Below, in pieces: positions 53,262-61,436 of a stretch of DNA of 64,000 nucleotides. The position numbers and the translations under genes were made by a program. Within the stretch, counting starts at the first letter, position 1; each line of letters starts with the position of its first letter. The stretch comes from Oscillospiraceae bacterium (GTDB taxonomy: Bacteria > Bacillota > Clostridia > Christensenellales > Aristaeellaceae). The stretch lies in NCBI GenBank assembly GCA_031269355.1, contig JAISZG010000074.1, positions 1-64,000 on the forward strand, given 5' to 3'. A model generated the notes under the pieces. The model saw only the letters and a program-made list of their open reading frames with translations, did not search any database and had not been told where the DNA came from.

Positions 53262-54107
53262 TTATGAATCTATCCATACCCCGTCGAATACGAACGTAGC
53301 CGGGCCGGACATCATAACCGAGCTGTTCTCGCCATTCCAGGAAATGGATAACTCGCCCCCGCTAAGAGCGACGCGCGTTTCCTCGCCTCTAACGCGCCCC
53401 GTCAGCTTTGCCGCCACTACAGCCGCGCACGCGCCGGTGCCGCAAGCGAGCGTTTCGCCGCTGCCGCGCTCCCATACGCGCATGCGCAGGCGAGTATCCG
53501 ACAGCCGCTGCACAAACTCCACATTAACTCGCTCGGGGAAAAGCTGATCGTTTTCAAGCATCCGGCCGTAGGTTTCAAACGCCTTGAGCGCGAACGGATC
53601 CTCGTCGATAAACAGCACCGCGTGCGGGTTGCCCATGGATAGGCACGTCATCGGAAACGTGCGCCCGACTATCTGCGTAGCCCGCTCGACGACGCGCTCT
53701 CCGCCCAGCGCGACTGGAATCTTCGATGGCGTAAGTACCGGCACGCCCATATCCACCCGCACCGCGTTTACGCTGCCGCCGTTCTCAATAATTTCCAACT
53801 CGCGTATTCCGCCGCCCGTCTCCAGCGTGAACTTCGTTTTATTAATCAGCCCGCGTTCATACGCGTAGCGCGCGACGCATCTGGCGCCGTTGCCGCACAT
53901 TTGAGCCTCGCTGCCGTCGCTGTTGAACATGCGCATTCGAATATCGGCCTTATCTGACGGAAGGATCATTATCAATCCATCCGCGCCTACGCCAAAATGC
54001 TGCGCGCTCATCTTTATCGACAGCTCGGCGGGATCATCCACAGTTTCCTGGAAACCATTAATATAAATATAATCATTCCCCGCGCCATGCATCTTGGTGA
54101 ACTTCAT
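53262..54107 (-). CDS. dapF: Diaminopimelate epimerase
   Basis: DapF converts LL- to meso-diaminopimelate for peptidoglycan and lysine. From ATG 54107 (after GGGAGGG) the protein has 281 residues, with KMHGAGNDYIYING at the N-terminus and the two catalytic cysteines in MCGNGARC (C71) and ACGTGACA (C222). An open frame continues upstream to 54173 but is not family-like. It is the first gene of the long minus-strand unit. The DapL-like aminotransferase at 7783 would supply its substrate if that assignment is right. Confidence 0.96.
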   Translation of the reverse strand: MKFTKMHGAGNDYIYINGFQETVDDPAELSIKMSAQHFGVGADGLIMILPSDKADIRMRMFNSDGSEAQMCGNGARCVARYAYERGLINKTKFTLETGGGIRELEIIENGGSVNAVRVDMGVPVLTPSKIPVALGGERVVERATQIVGRTFPMTCLSMGNPHAVLFIDEDPFALKAFETYGRMLENDQLFPERVNVEFVQRLSDTRLRMRVWERGSGETLACGTGACAAVVAAKLTGRVRGEETRVALSGGELSISWNGENSSVMMSGPATFVFDGVWIDS

Positions 54108-54157
54108 ATTCCAATTCCCTCCCGATAGTGGGCAAAACATTTTTTTATCTTTATCAG

Positions 54158-54206
54158 TATGCTCATTAAGCATATTAAGTATAGCACGCTGGGTTGCGTT
54201 TTACCA
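54158..54206 (-). promoter_or_regulatory. Probable dapF operon promoter with palindrome
   Basis: On the minus strand TATACT (54178-54183) is preceded by TGC, an extended -10; the -35 (about 54201-54206, TGGTAA) is weak. Just downstream, TATGCT and AGCATA (54158-54163, 54169-54174) form a palindrome over the expected start site, which may be an operator or a 5' stem. Confidence 0.45.
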
Positions 54207-54369
54207 GAAGATCATGTAAAATCTGGAAAGCGCGCGGTCAATCCGCCGCCTGCGGCTTATATGGCTTTATCGAAATCATAACCCAACCGATAATCTGGCG
54301 ATGGCGTCGCCGTCCGCCAAAACTGTAACCATAGGTTTTCGCTTCGCAAATATTTATTTAAATCGCAGG

Positions 54370-54395
54370 AAGGGTGAACCTAAAGGGTGAACCTA
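54370..54395 (+). repeat. 13-bp tandem duplication at a ribosome site
   Basis: AAGGGTGAACCTA occurs twice in direct succession (54370-54382, 54383-54395), ending right before the ATG at 54396. Each copy holds an AAGGG ribosome-site core and a GTG, so the duplication may have created a second start signal. Confidence 0.85.
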
Positions 54396-54980
54396 ATGGA
54401 ATGTCCGCAGCTAAATCGACCGGATATCGAAACGCTGGAAACCCCGCGATTGATTCTGAGAAAATTCGAGATATCCGACGCCGAGGCTATGTACGCGAAC
54501 TGGGCGAGCGATCCAGACGTAACGCGGTTTATGACATGGCCGACGCATCAGTCTGTCGACGAGACGCGCGGGATTCTGCGCAGATGGATTAACGAATACA
54601 GCGATCATCTCGCGTACAACTGGGCGATCACACTGAAGCCCGCAGGAATTCCGATCGGTTCCATCGGAACTGATCTGCACGAACCGCTGACCTGCAACTT
54701 CGGCTACTGCATCTCCAAAGCCTATTGGGGCAACGGGTTTACCGCAGAGGCTTCGCGCGCGCTGATCGCGTTCATGTTCGACCGCATTGGCGCGAATCGC
54801 GTTGAAGCCACGCACGATCCCGAGAATCCAAACTCCGGGCGCGTAATGCAAAAATGCGGGATGAGCTGCGAAGGAACGCTTCGTCAGGCGATATTCACGC
54901 CCTATAATGGGATTCGGGACAAGGTTGTATACTCGCTGCTTAGGGAGGAATACGAGCGAATGCGTCGCTTAAACCCGTGA
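54396..54980 (+). CDS. GNAT-family N-acetyltransferase (RimJ/RimL-like)
   Basis: A 194-residue acetyltransferase with TPRLILRKFEISDAEAMYANWASD at the N-terminus, IGSIGTDL, NFGYCISKAYWGNGFTAEASRALIAF (acetyl-CoA loop) and the ATHDPENPNSGRVMQKCGM segment typical of the RimJ/RimL branch. It may acetylate the N-terminus of a ribosomal protein or a small amine; the substrate is unknown. The ATG at 54396 is preferred over GTG 54387. It is divergent from dapF and 102 bases from metG. Confidence 0.82.
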   Translation: MECPQLNRPDIETLETPRLILRKFEISDAEAMYANWASDPDVTRFMTWPTHQSVDETRGILRRWINEYSDHLAYNWAITLKPAGIPIGSIGTDLHEPLTCNFGYCISKAYWGNGFTAEASRALIAFMFDRIGANRVEATHDPENPNSGRVMQKCGMSCEGTLRQAIFTPYNGIRDKVVYSLLREEYERMRRLNP

Positions 54981-55082
54981 TGTCGAATGAATCAAACAAA
55001 ATTCGGATAGAATAATCATGAAATATATTCTTGTTCATACTTGATGTATATCTAATTTAGGCTGCGGAAGGCGGAGTAGCGC

Positions 55083-57014
55083 ATGGCAAAAACATACTAT
55101 ATAACCACCCCCATTTATTATGCGAATGATCATCTTCATATCGGGCATAGTTATACGTCCGTGGCGGCGGACACCATGGCGCGGTTCAAGCGGCTGACCG
55201 GCTGGGACGTTCGGTTTCTGACCGGAACAGACGAGCATGGCCAGAAGGTGGAGAATAAGGCCAAAGCCGCCGGGCTGACGCCGCAGGCGTATGTGGACGC
55301 GATAGTTCGAAATATCCAGGCGCTGTGGAAGCGTATGGATATCGAATACGACGACTTTATCCGCACCACGGAACAGCGCCACGAGCGCGTGGTGCAGCAG
55401 GTATACGAGCGCCTGCTCGCGCAGGGCGATATATATAAAAGCGAGTATGAAGGGCTGTACTGTACGCCGTGCGAATCGTTCTGGACAGAGACGCAGGCGA
55501 AGGGAGGCGTATGCCCGGACTGCGGCCGCCCTGTTCAACCGGCGCGCGAGGAGAGCTATTTCCTGCGCCTGTCGAAATATCAGGATTGGCTAATAGATTA
55601 TATCGAACGGAATCCCGCGTTTATACAGCCGCAGTCGCGCGTGAACGAAATGCTTAGCTTTCTGCGCGCGGGGCTTAACGATCTGTGCGTCAGCCGCACG
55701 TCGTTCTCGTGGGGAATACCGCTGCCGTTTGATCCGAAGCACGTCGCGTATGTATGGATAGACGCGCTTACCAACTATATATCCGCGCTGGGCTACGGCT
55801 CGGAAGACGACGGCCTATATCAAAAATATTGGCCCGCCGACGTGCATCTGGTCGGCAAGGAGATAGTGCGCTTCCATACTATCTATTGGCCGATAATGCT
55901 GAAGATGCTCGATCTGCCGCTGCCCAGGCAGGTGTTCGGGCACGGCTGGCTTATCATCGGCGGTGAAAAAATTGGCTCGTCTCGCGGCAACATGGTCGAT
56001 CCGACAAAGCTGTGCGATAGGTACGGCTCCGACGCGATACGCTATTTCCTGCTGCGCGAGCTGCCATTCGGCGCGGACGGCAATTTCACAAACGCTTCGC
56101 TGCTAACGCGAATAAACGCCGACCTCGCCAACGACCTGGGCAACCTCGTCAGCCGCACCGTCGCTATGATCGAGCGCTATTTCAACGGGAATATTCCCGC
56201 GCCCGAGCAGGACGGCGAGCTTGAACGAACGCTGGAGGAACACCTGCTGGCGCTTCCTGCGGAAGTTGAACGCTATATGAACGGCCTGCAGTTCTCCGGC
56301 GCGCTGAGCGCCATATGGCGGGTTATAGGAGAATGCAATAAATATATCGATTTGACGGCGCCCTGGATACTAGCCAAATCGGAAGAGGGACGGGGCAAGC
56401 TTGCGAGCGTACTGTTCCATTTGGCGGAAGCCGCGCGGTTTATCGCGACGCTGATAGGTCCGTATATGCCGCGCACTCCGGCGCGCGTACTCGGCCAGCT
56501 GGGTATCGCCGAGCCGGAGCTTATGTCGTGGGAATCTCTTGGCGCAATCCATAAGGAAACAGCCGGGCACTCCGTAAAGAAGGGCGACGCGCTTTTCCCG
56601 CGCATAGATATCGAAAAGGAATTGGCTTCGCTCGATCAGCCGCAGACCGCCGCGCAAAGCGAGTCCGCGCCGGAAACGGAGCGATCCGATGTTATTACGA
56701 TAGACTATTTCGATAAAATAAAATTGATAACCGCAGGCGTACTTGCGGCGGAGCGCGTGCCCAAATCCGACAAGCTTCTTAAGCTGACGCTTGACGCGGG
56801 CGATGGCGAGCGCACCGTTCTCAGCGGAATCGCAAAGTATTACACCCCCGAGCAGATGGTAGGCAAAACGGTGATACTGCTCGCGAACCTTGAGCCTCGC
56901 AAGATGCGCGGCATAATATCGGAGGGAATGATACTAGCCGCGTCGGACGATGCGGGCGGGCTGCGGCTGCTGACGCTCGACGGCGACATAAAGGAAGGCA
57001 GCTCCGTCGGATGA
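55083..57014 (+). CDS. metG: Methionyl-tRNA synthetase
   Basis: A 643-residue class I synthetase. The HIGH motif is in DHLHIGHSYTSVAADTMARF, a zinc-knuckle-type pair lies in CTPCESF and CPDCGRP, and the C-terminal 110 residues form a tRNA-binding OB domain (FDKIKLITAGVLAAERVPKSDKLLKL). The KMSKS loop reads KIGSSRG (about 295-301): the second Lys, which helps bind ATP in other MetRS, is Ser. The rest is well conserved, so the enzyme is probably active. No T-box was seen upstream. It overlaps tatD by 4 bases. Confidence 0.95.
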   Translation: MAKTYYITTPIYYANDHLHIGHSYTSVAADTMARFKRLTGWDVRFLTGTDEHGQKVENKAKAAGLTPQAYVDAIVRNIQALWKRMDIEYDDFIRTTEQRHERVVQQVYERLLAQGDIYKSEYEGLYCTPCESFWTETQAKGGVCPDCGRPVQPAREESYFLRLSKYQDWLIDYIERNPAFIQPQSRVNEMLSFLRAGLNDLCVSRTSFSWGIPLPFDPKHVAYVWIDALTNYISALGYGSEDDGLYQKYWPADVHLVGKEIVRFHTIYWPIMLKMLDLPLPRQVFGHGWLIIGGEKIGSSRGNMVDPTKLCDRYGSDAIRYFLLRELPFGADGNFTNASLLTRINADLANDLGNLVSRTVAMIERYFNGNIPAPEQDGELERTLEEHLLALPAEVERYMNGLQFSGALSAIWRVIGECNKYIDLTAPWILAKSEEGRGKLASVLFHLAEAARFIATLIGPYMPRTPARVLGQLGIAEPELMSWESLGAIHKETAGHSVKKGDALFPRIDIEKELASLDQPQTAAQSESAPETERSDVITIDYFDKIKLITAGVLAAERVPKSDKLLKLTLDAGDGERTVLSGIAKYYTPEQMVGKTVILLANLEPRKMRGIISEGMILAASDDAGGLRLLTLDGDIKEGSSVG

Positions 57015-57811
57015 CGCTGTTCGACACGCACGCGCATATTGACGACGAGCGGTTTCACAACGACCGCGACGCCGTGCTTCGGCGTATGGTTGAAGCGGGC
57101 GTTACGCGATGCGTTTGCATAGGCGCGGATGAGAAAACTTCCCGAGCGGCTGCGGCGCTGTCGACAGCATACGACGGACTTTACGCCGCTGTCGGCGTGC
57201 ATCCGGAATCGGCGGATCGGTTTCACCCGTCGGACGAAGCCTGGATAAAAGAACTCGCATCCTATCCGAAGACGGTAGCGGTAGGAGAAATCGGTCTGGA
57301 TTATTATTATGACGACGGGCCGCCGCGCGATAAGCAGCGCGAAGCGTTCACCGCTCAGCTGGAGTTGGCGGCGGCGCTGCGCCTGCCCGCGATACTGCAT
57401 GTGCGGGAATCTCACGGCGAAATAATGGAGCTGCTGCGCGAACGGCGCTCGCGGCTTCCTCAAATTATATTGCATTGCTACAGCGGAAGCTGGGAGAGCG
57501 CGAAAATATATTTATCGATTGGCTGCATGATATCGTTTTCCGGCTCGGTAACGTTCAAGAACGCGTCAAAATTGAGGGAAGTTGCGGCCAACGCGCCTCT
57601 TGACAGAATACTCGTCGAGACGGACTGCCCGTATCTAGCGCCCGCTCCTATGCGCGGCAAGCGCAACGAGCCCGCGTTTGTAGCGCACACCGCGCGGCGG
57701 ATCGCGGAAATTCGGGATATGGATGTGGAGGAGCTGGCGGAGGCGGCCGCGCGGAACGCGCTGCGCGTATTCAATATTCCGGCGGACGCGCCGGTTCTTA
57801 CCGCGCCGTGA
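57011..57811 (+). CDS. tatD: TatD-family metal-dependent DNase
   Basis: A TIM-barrel hydrolase (266 aa) with all metal ligands visible: FDTHAHIDD, VGEIGLDYYYD, LHVRESHGE, LHCYSGS and VETDCPYLAP. TatD proteins are 3'-5' exonucleases linked to DNA repair and decay. The metG-tatD-rsmA order is typical of Bacillota (there often with an RNase M5 gene, absent here). The start ATG overlaps the metG stop (ATGA) and the end overlaps rsmA. Confidence 0.95.
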   Translation: MTLFDTHAHIDDERFHNDRDAVLRRMVEAGVTRCVCIGADEKTSRAAAALSTAYDGLYAAVGVHPESADRFHPSDEAWIKELASYPKTVAVGEIGLDYYYDDGPPRDKQREAFTAQLELAAALRLPAILHVRESHGEIMELLRERRSRLPQIILHCYSGSWESAKIYLSIGCMISFSGSVTFKNASKLREVAANAPLDRILVETDCPYLAPAPMRGKRNEPAFVAHTARRIAEIRDMDVEELAEAAARNALRVFNIPADAPVLTAP

Positions 57812-58665
57812 CCGCACACTCGCGCGGCGGGTTCGCGCCAAAAAAGTCGCTCGGTCAAAACTTCATACGCGACGCGGCGCTGCTGGATCAAATCGCCGAG
57901 GCGTCCGGCATAACGGCGTGCGACGCGGCATTCGAGATCGGCGCCGGGCTTGGCGGGCTGACGGCGGCGCTGGCGAGGCGAGCGCGAAGCGTAATCGCGA
58001 TTGAGATAGATTCCGATTTGGAGCCTGCGCTCCGAAACGTTTGCTTACAATATAATAATATAAAATTGATAATAGGCGACGCGCTTCGCCTGAATTGGAA
58101 CGAGCTGCTCAGCGATCAAATACGCTGCGGTATTCCAATAAAGTTTATATCGAATCTTCCGTATTATATAACGACGCCGCTGCTGATGAAGGCGTTTCGG
58201 CAGTCGCCGCCGTTCGCGGGCGTCGCGTGCATGGCGCAAGCCGAGGTTGCGCAAAAGCTGATCGCCAAGCCCGGCGCGTCCGAATATGGGCCGCTATCGA
58301 TATGGGCGCAAGCCGTCGGCGTTCCGCGCGTACTGCTGAACGTGCCGGCGGACGCGTTTGATCCCGCGCCCAACGTGGAATCCGCGTTCGTAGCGTGCAG
58401 CCCAATGGCGCAGCCGACCGTCGCGCCGGGCGACTACGACGCGTACGGACGTTTATTAAACGCCGCGTTCCAAGCGCGGCGGAAGACGCTGCGAAATAAT
58501 CTGCGCGCCGCGTATAACCTGTCGGCGGATACGGCGGACGGATGGCTGGCGCTGGCGGGTATTAACCGCGACGAGCGCGCCGAGCGAATCTCGCCGGAGG
58601 GATTCGCTCGGCTGCTGACGGCGTATCGGGCGAATATATATAATCATCCGCAGCCATACGGATAA
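57808..58665 (+). CDS. rsmA: 16S rRNA (A1518/A1519) dimethyltransferase
   Basis: RsmA (KsgA) dimethylates two adjacent adenines in helix 45 of 16S rRNA during small-subunit assembly. The 285-residue protein has KSLGQNFIRDAALLDQIAE, the SAM loop FEIGAGLGGLTAALA, and the catalytic SNLPYYITTPLL. GTG 57808 overlaps the tatD stop as GTGA. Within it, 58048-58160 is strikingly AT-rich and 7 of 8 Ile codons there are ATA. Confidence 0.96.
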   Translation: MTAHSRGGFAPKKSLGQNFIRDAALLDQIAEASGITACDAAFEIGAGLGGLTAALARRARSVIAIEIDSDLEPALRNVCLQYNNIKLIIGDALRLNWNELLSDQIRCGIPIKFISNLPYYITTPLLMKAFRQSPPFAGVACMAQAEVAQKLIAKPGASEYGPLSIWAQAVGVPRVLLNVPADAFDPAPNVESAFVACSPMAQPTVAPGDYDAYGRLLNAAFQARRKTLRNNLRAAYNLSADTADGWLALAGINRDERAERISPEGFARLLTAYRANIYNHPQPYG

Positions 58666-58669
58666 TCCA

Positions 58670-58702
58670 AAGAAACAGCGCTATACTTGCGCGCTGCTTC
58701 TT
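58670..58702. terminator. Bidirectional hairpin between convergent genes
   Basis: A 12-bp stem with one mismatch (58670-58681 with 58691-58702) closes a 9-base loop. It lies between rsmA and the convergent glyoxalase-like gene, with A-rich and T-rich stem ends. Confidence 0.65.
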
Positions 58703-58739
58703 CGGACGACCGCTTATTTCCTGGCAATAGTTATGCTGC

Positions 58740-59126
58740 TTATTTCACTTGAAAAAATTCGATGGTCTCGCCGTCCGGCCCTTTGACGAACGCGTTGCAT
58801 ACCGCCATCGTGCCAAGCATTGCGTCGGTCGGCGCGCTTTGCGCTTTCGCTCCGGCGTCTATCGCGAGTTGATACGCCGCGCGCGCGTCGTCCGTCGCGA
58901 CCGCCACATGCACCCAGCGCGGGTTCGATTCCGCCTCTTCGCCGCCGCGCGGTATAATCTCCACGACAGCGCCGCCGCCCAGATCGACCAGATAGATCGT
59001 CTTGTCAGAGCCGCTCATGGGGAAGCTGAACGTTATCTTCCCGCCCAGGCCCTCTGTATAAAAGCGCAGGCTTTCCCCGCCGTCCTTCACGTATAAGCCG
59101 ATATGATGATAGCCGTTAAATGGCAT
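58740..59126 (-). CDS. Glyoxalase-like VOC protein
   Basis: A 128-residue vicinal oxygen chelate protein made of two beta-alpha-beta-beta-beta halves. Likely metal ligands are in NGYHHIGLYVKD, AVVEIIPRG, RWVHVAV and GETIEFFQV, the spacing expected for glyoxalase I. It is the third gene of an aldehyde-detoxification set, so a role on methylglyoxal adducts is likely. It starts 20 bases after the alcohol dehydrogenase gene. Confidence 0.82.
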   Translation of the reverse strand: MPFNGYHHIGLYVKDGGESLRFYTEGLGGKITFSFPMSGSDKTIYLVDLGGGAVVEIIPRGGEEAESNPRWVHVAVATDDARAAYQLAIDAGAKAQSAPTDAMLGTMAVCNAFVKGPDGETIEFFQVK

Positions 59127-59146
59127 ATTAAATAGCCTCCGTCCAG

Positions 59147-60325
59147 TTATTGAGCCAGCTTATATATCGCCAGCACATCCTGCCAGCCGAGCTTTTTCAG
59201 GCCGCCGATAGGATACTCTTCGCCGAACGCCGCGCCGGTAGCCTTCTTCGCCATTTCCTCCAGGCGGCTTCCGTCGATGCCCAGCCCGCTCAGCGTGGAC
59301 GGCAGTTCCATGCGGCGGAAGAACCTGCGCAGCCTGTCTATCCCTTCTCGAACAATCGCGTCCGGATCGCGAAAGCTTCCGTCCACGCCCATCACGTTAA
59401 CCGCGAATTGTACGAACATATTAATGTTATCACGATAAACATATTCCATCCATGCCGGGGTCAATACCGCGAGACCAGCGCCGTGCGCGACGTCGTATAT
59501 CGCGCTAAGCTCGTGCTCCATCATATGGCACGCCCAATCCTGCGCGCGCCCCATGCCCACCAAACCGTTATGCGCGACCGTGCCGCCGAACCCCACCTCG
59601 CTCCACGCGTCGTAATCCGCAGGATCGTTCAGCACGATAGGCGCGTTGCGCATGATTGTTCTAAGCACGGTTTCGCATAACCCGTCGGTCAGGTCGGTAT
59701 GCGTAGTGTTGGTGAAGTAGCGTTCGAACACGTGGCTCATCATATCCGCAACGCCGTTGGCTATCTGGTTTTTGGGAAGCGTATAAAAGAATTCGGGATT
59801 GATAACGCTAAGCAGCGGACGCAGCCTGGGGCTTCCGTATCCGAGCTTAAGCTGCTTCTCCTCGTTTGTTATTACAGTATCGCCGCTTGATTCGCTGCCA
59901 GCCGCCGGTATGGTAAGGATGGTAGCCACCGGCAGCGCCTTGTCTATCGACTTGTTTTGTTCATATATATCCCATACGTCGCCGTCGTAATACGCGCCCA
60001 TCGCGATCGCCTTCGCGGAATCTATCGCGCTGCCGCCGCCGACCGCAAGTATTAAATCCACGCCCTTTTCCCTGCACAGCGCTATACCTTCGTGAACGAG
60101 AGACAGCCTGGGATTTGGCACCACTCCGCCAAGCTCCACATACGATATACCGCTTGCCGCAAGCGATGCCGTAACCGCGTCGTAAATTCCATTCTTCTTG
60201 ATGCTGCCGCCGCCGTAGTGCAGCAGCGCCTTGCCCGTCAGCGGCTTCAGCAGCTCGCCGATTTGCTTATGCGAGTCCTTCCCAAACAGGATGCGCGCGG
60301 GCGCGTAGAAATCAAAGTTCAGCAT
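59147..60325 (-). CDS. Iron-containing alcohol dehydrogenase (YqhD/butanol dehydrogenase-like)
   Basis: A group III alcohol dehydrogenase of 392 residues. The NAD(P) site includes LAVGGGSAIDSAKAIA; metal ligands lie in NGVADMMSHVFERYF (Asp, His) and YDVAHGAGLAVL (His), with another His near AHNGLVGMGRAQDWACHMMEHE. The N-terminal FDFYAPARILFGKDSHKQIGELL matches YqhD/BdhA types, which reduce aldehydes with NADPH. Neighbours are an aldo/keto reductase and a glyoxalase, which points to electrophile removal. Confidence 0.92.
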   Translation of the reverse strand: MLNFDFYAPARILFGKDSHKQIGELLKPLTGKALLHYGGGSIKKNGIYDAVTASLAASGISYVELGGVVPNPRLSLVHEGIALCREKGVDLILAVGGGSAIDSAKAIAMGAYYDGDVWDIYEQNKSIDKALPVATILTIPAAGSESSGDTVITNEEKQLKLGYGSPRLRPLLSVINPEFFYTLPKNQIANGVADMMSHVFERYFTNTTHTDLTDGLCETVLRTIMRNAPIVLNDPADYDAWSEVGFGGTVAHNGLVGMGRAQDWACHMMEHELSAIYDVAHGAGLAVLTPAWMEYVYRDNINMFVQFAVNVMGVDGSFRDPDAIVREGIDRLRRFFRRMELPSTLSGLGIDGSRLEEMAKKATGAAFGEEYPIGGLKKLGWQDVLAIYKLAQ

Positions 60326-60370
60326 ATTATGTTTCCTTCCGTAATTCCGCTTGTGATAATATTTATATTT

Positions 60371-61231
60371 TTACCATGTAATCGTATCGGGATCGCTCGC
60401 CAAACCGCAGCAGCCCGTCAAGCCCGCTATCGTTTGGATATCCTGGGGAGACAGCTCAAAATCGAATACGTCGGCGTTTTCTTTTATCCTCGCCGGAGTT
60501 ACCGATTTTGGCAGCGGCAGATAGCCGCGCTCAATGCTCCAGCGCACGCAAATCTGCGCGACGGATTTGCCGTACTTCTTCGCGAACTCCCGCATTTCCG
60601 GCACCTCGAACACCTTGCCTATTCCCAGCGGGCTGTACGCTTCAACAAGTATGCCGTTCGACTTGCAGTAATCCACAACCGCATCCTGCGTACATCCGGG
60701 GCAAAGGCGTATTTGGTTTACCATAGGCGCGACGTCGGCGTTTTTCATAAGTTCATCAATATGATGAGGATGGAAATTACTTACGCCTATCGCGCGAATC
60801 CGTCCGGCTTTATAAAGTTCCTCGAACGCTTTCCACGAACCCGCGTTGGCTTCCCTCCAATTGCCGCGAAATTTGATAGGGTTTGGCCAATGTATTAGGA
60901 AAAGATCGAGATACCCGGTATCAAGATCGGCCATGGTTTTCTCGAAAGCTTCGAGCGTGTTCTCATAACCGTGCATATTGTTGGTCAGTTTGCTTGTTAT
61001 AAAAATTTTCTCGCGCGGCACGCCGCTTTCCTTAACGGCTCTGCCTACGCTCTCCTCGTTGCCATATCCTTCCGCAGTGTCGATATGGCGATAACCGCTT
61101 TGCAGCGCTGATTTCACGGCGGCTACCGCGCCGTCGCCGTTCTCTACCTGCCATGTGCCAAAACCGATGCAGGGAATGTTAACGCCGTTCGACAATACAT
61201 AGCAATCCGTTAACGATTTGAATGCGCTCAC
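60371..61231 (-). CDS. Aldo/keto reductase
   Basis: A TIM-barrel NADPH reductase (286 aa) with the catalytic tetrad in YRHIDTAEGYGNE (Asp, Tyr), IFITSKL (Lys) and LFLIHWPNP (His), and the cofactor region SYPLGIGK-like near AYSPLGIGKV and PKSVTPARI. It is the first gene after the MerR-type promoter, followed by iron alcohol dehydrogenase (45-base gap) and the VOC gene. It probably reduces methylglyoxal or other aldehydes. ATG follows GGGAGG. Confidence 0.92.
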   Translation of the reverse strand: MSAFKSLTDCYVLSNGVNIPCIGFGTWQVENGDGAVAAVKSALQSGYRHIDTAEGYGNEESVGRAVKESGVPREKIFITSKLTNNMHGYENTLEAFEKTMADLDTGYLDLFLIHWPNPIKFRGNWREANAGSWKAFEELYKAGRIRAIGVSNFHPHHIDELMKNADVAPMVNQIRLCPGCTQDAVVDYCKSNGILVEAYSPLGIGKVFEVPEMREFAKKYGKSVAQICVRWSIERGYLPLPKSVTPARIKENADVFDFELSPQDIQTIAGLTGCCGLASDPDTITW

Positions 61232-61298
61232 GATTTTTCCTCCCAGTTTGGTTTGATGGATTTTGCGGCCATAACAAATTAACTCGACGCCGATATGC

Positions 61299-61329
61299 AG
61301 TATAAACCTTAAAGTTCACGTTAAGTCAA
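61299..61329 (-). promoter_or_regulatory. MerR/AdhR-type promoter and operator
   Basis: On the minus strand TTGACT (61324-61329) and TATACT (61299-61304) are separated by 19 bases, two more than optimal. The spacer holds CTTAACG-TGAA-CTTTAAG (61308-61325), an inverted repeat with one mismatch. A long spacer with a dyad between the boxes is the hallmark of MerR activators, and the half-site matches the CTTTAAG reported for Bacillus AdhR. No merR gene is in the window. Confidence 0.8.
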
Positions 61330-61436
61330 TGCTTTTCGGCCGCGTTCCACCAGCGGAAAAAAATCGGTTCGCGAATATTATTTATAATCGTGTATCTAAA
61401 GAGAGCTTACCCCAGATTATACTAAGGAGTTTAATA

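Noticed and set aside
54981-55082. T-box upstream of metG
   Set aside because: The 102-base gap has no T-box motif, antiterminator or terminator hairpin.
61340-61400. Terminator after the ABC transporter gene
   Set aside because: Only a 4-bp stem and a misplaced T-run are present on the minus strand; not convincing.
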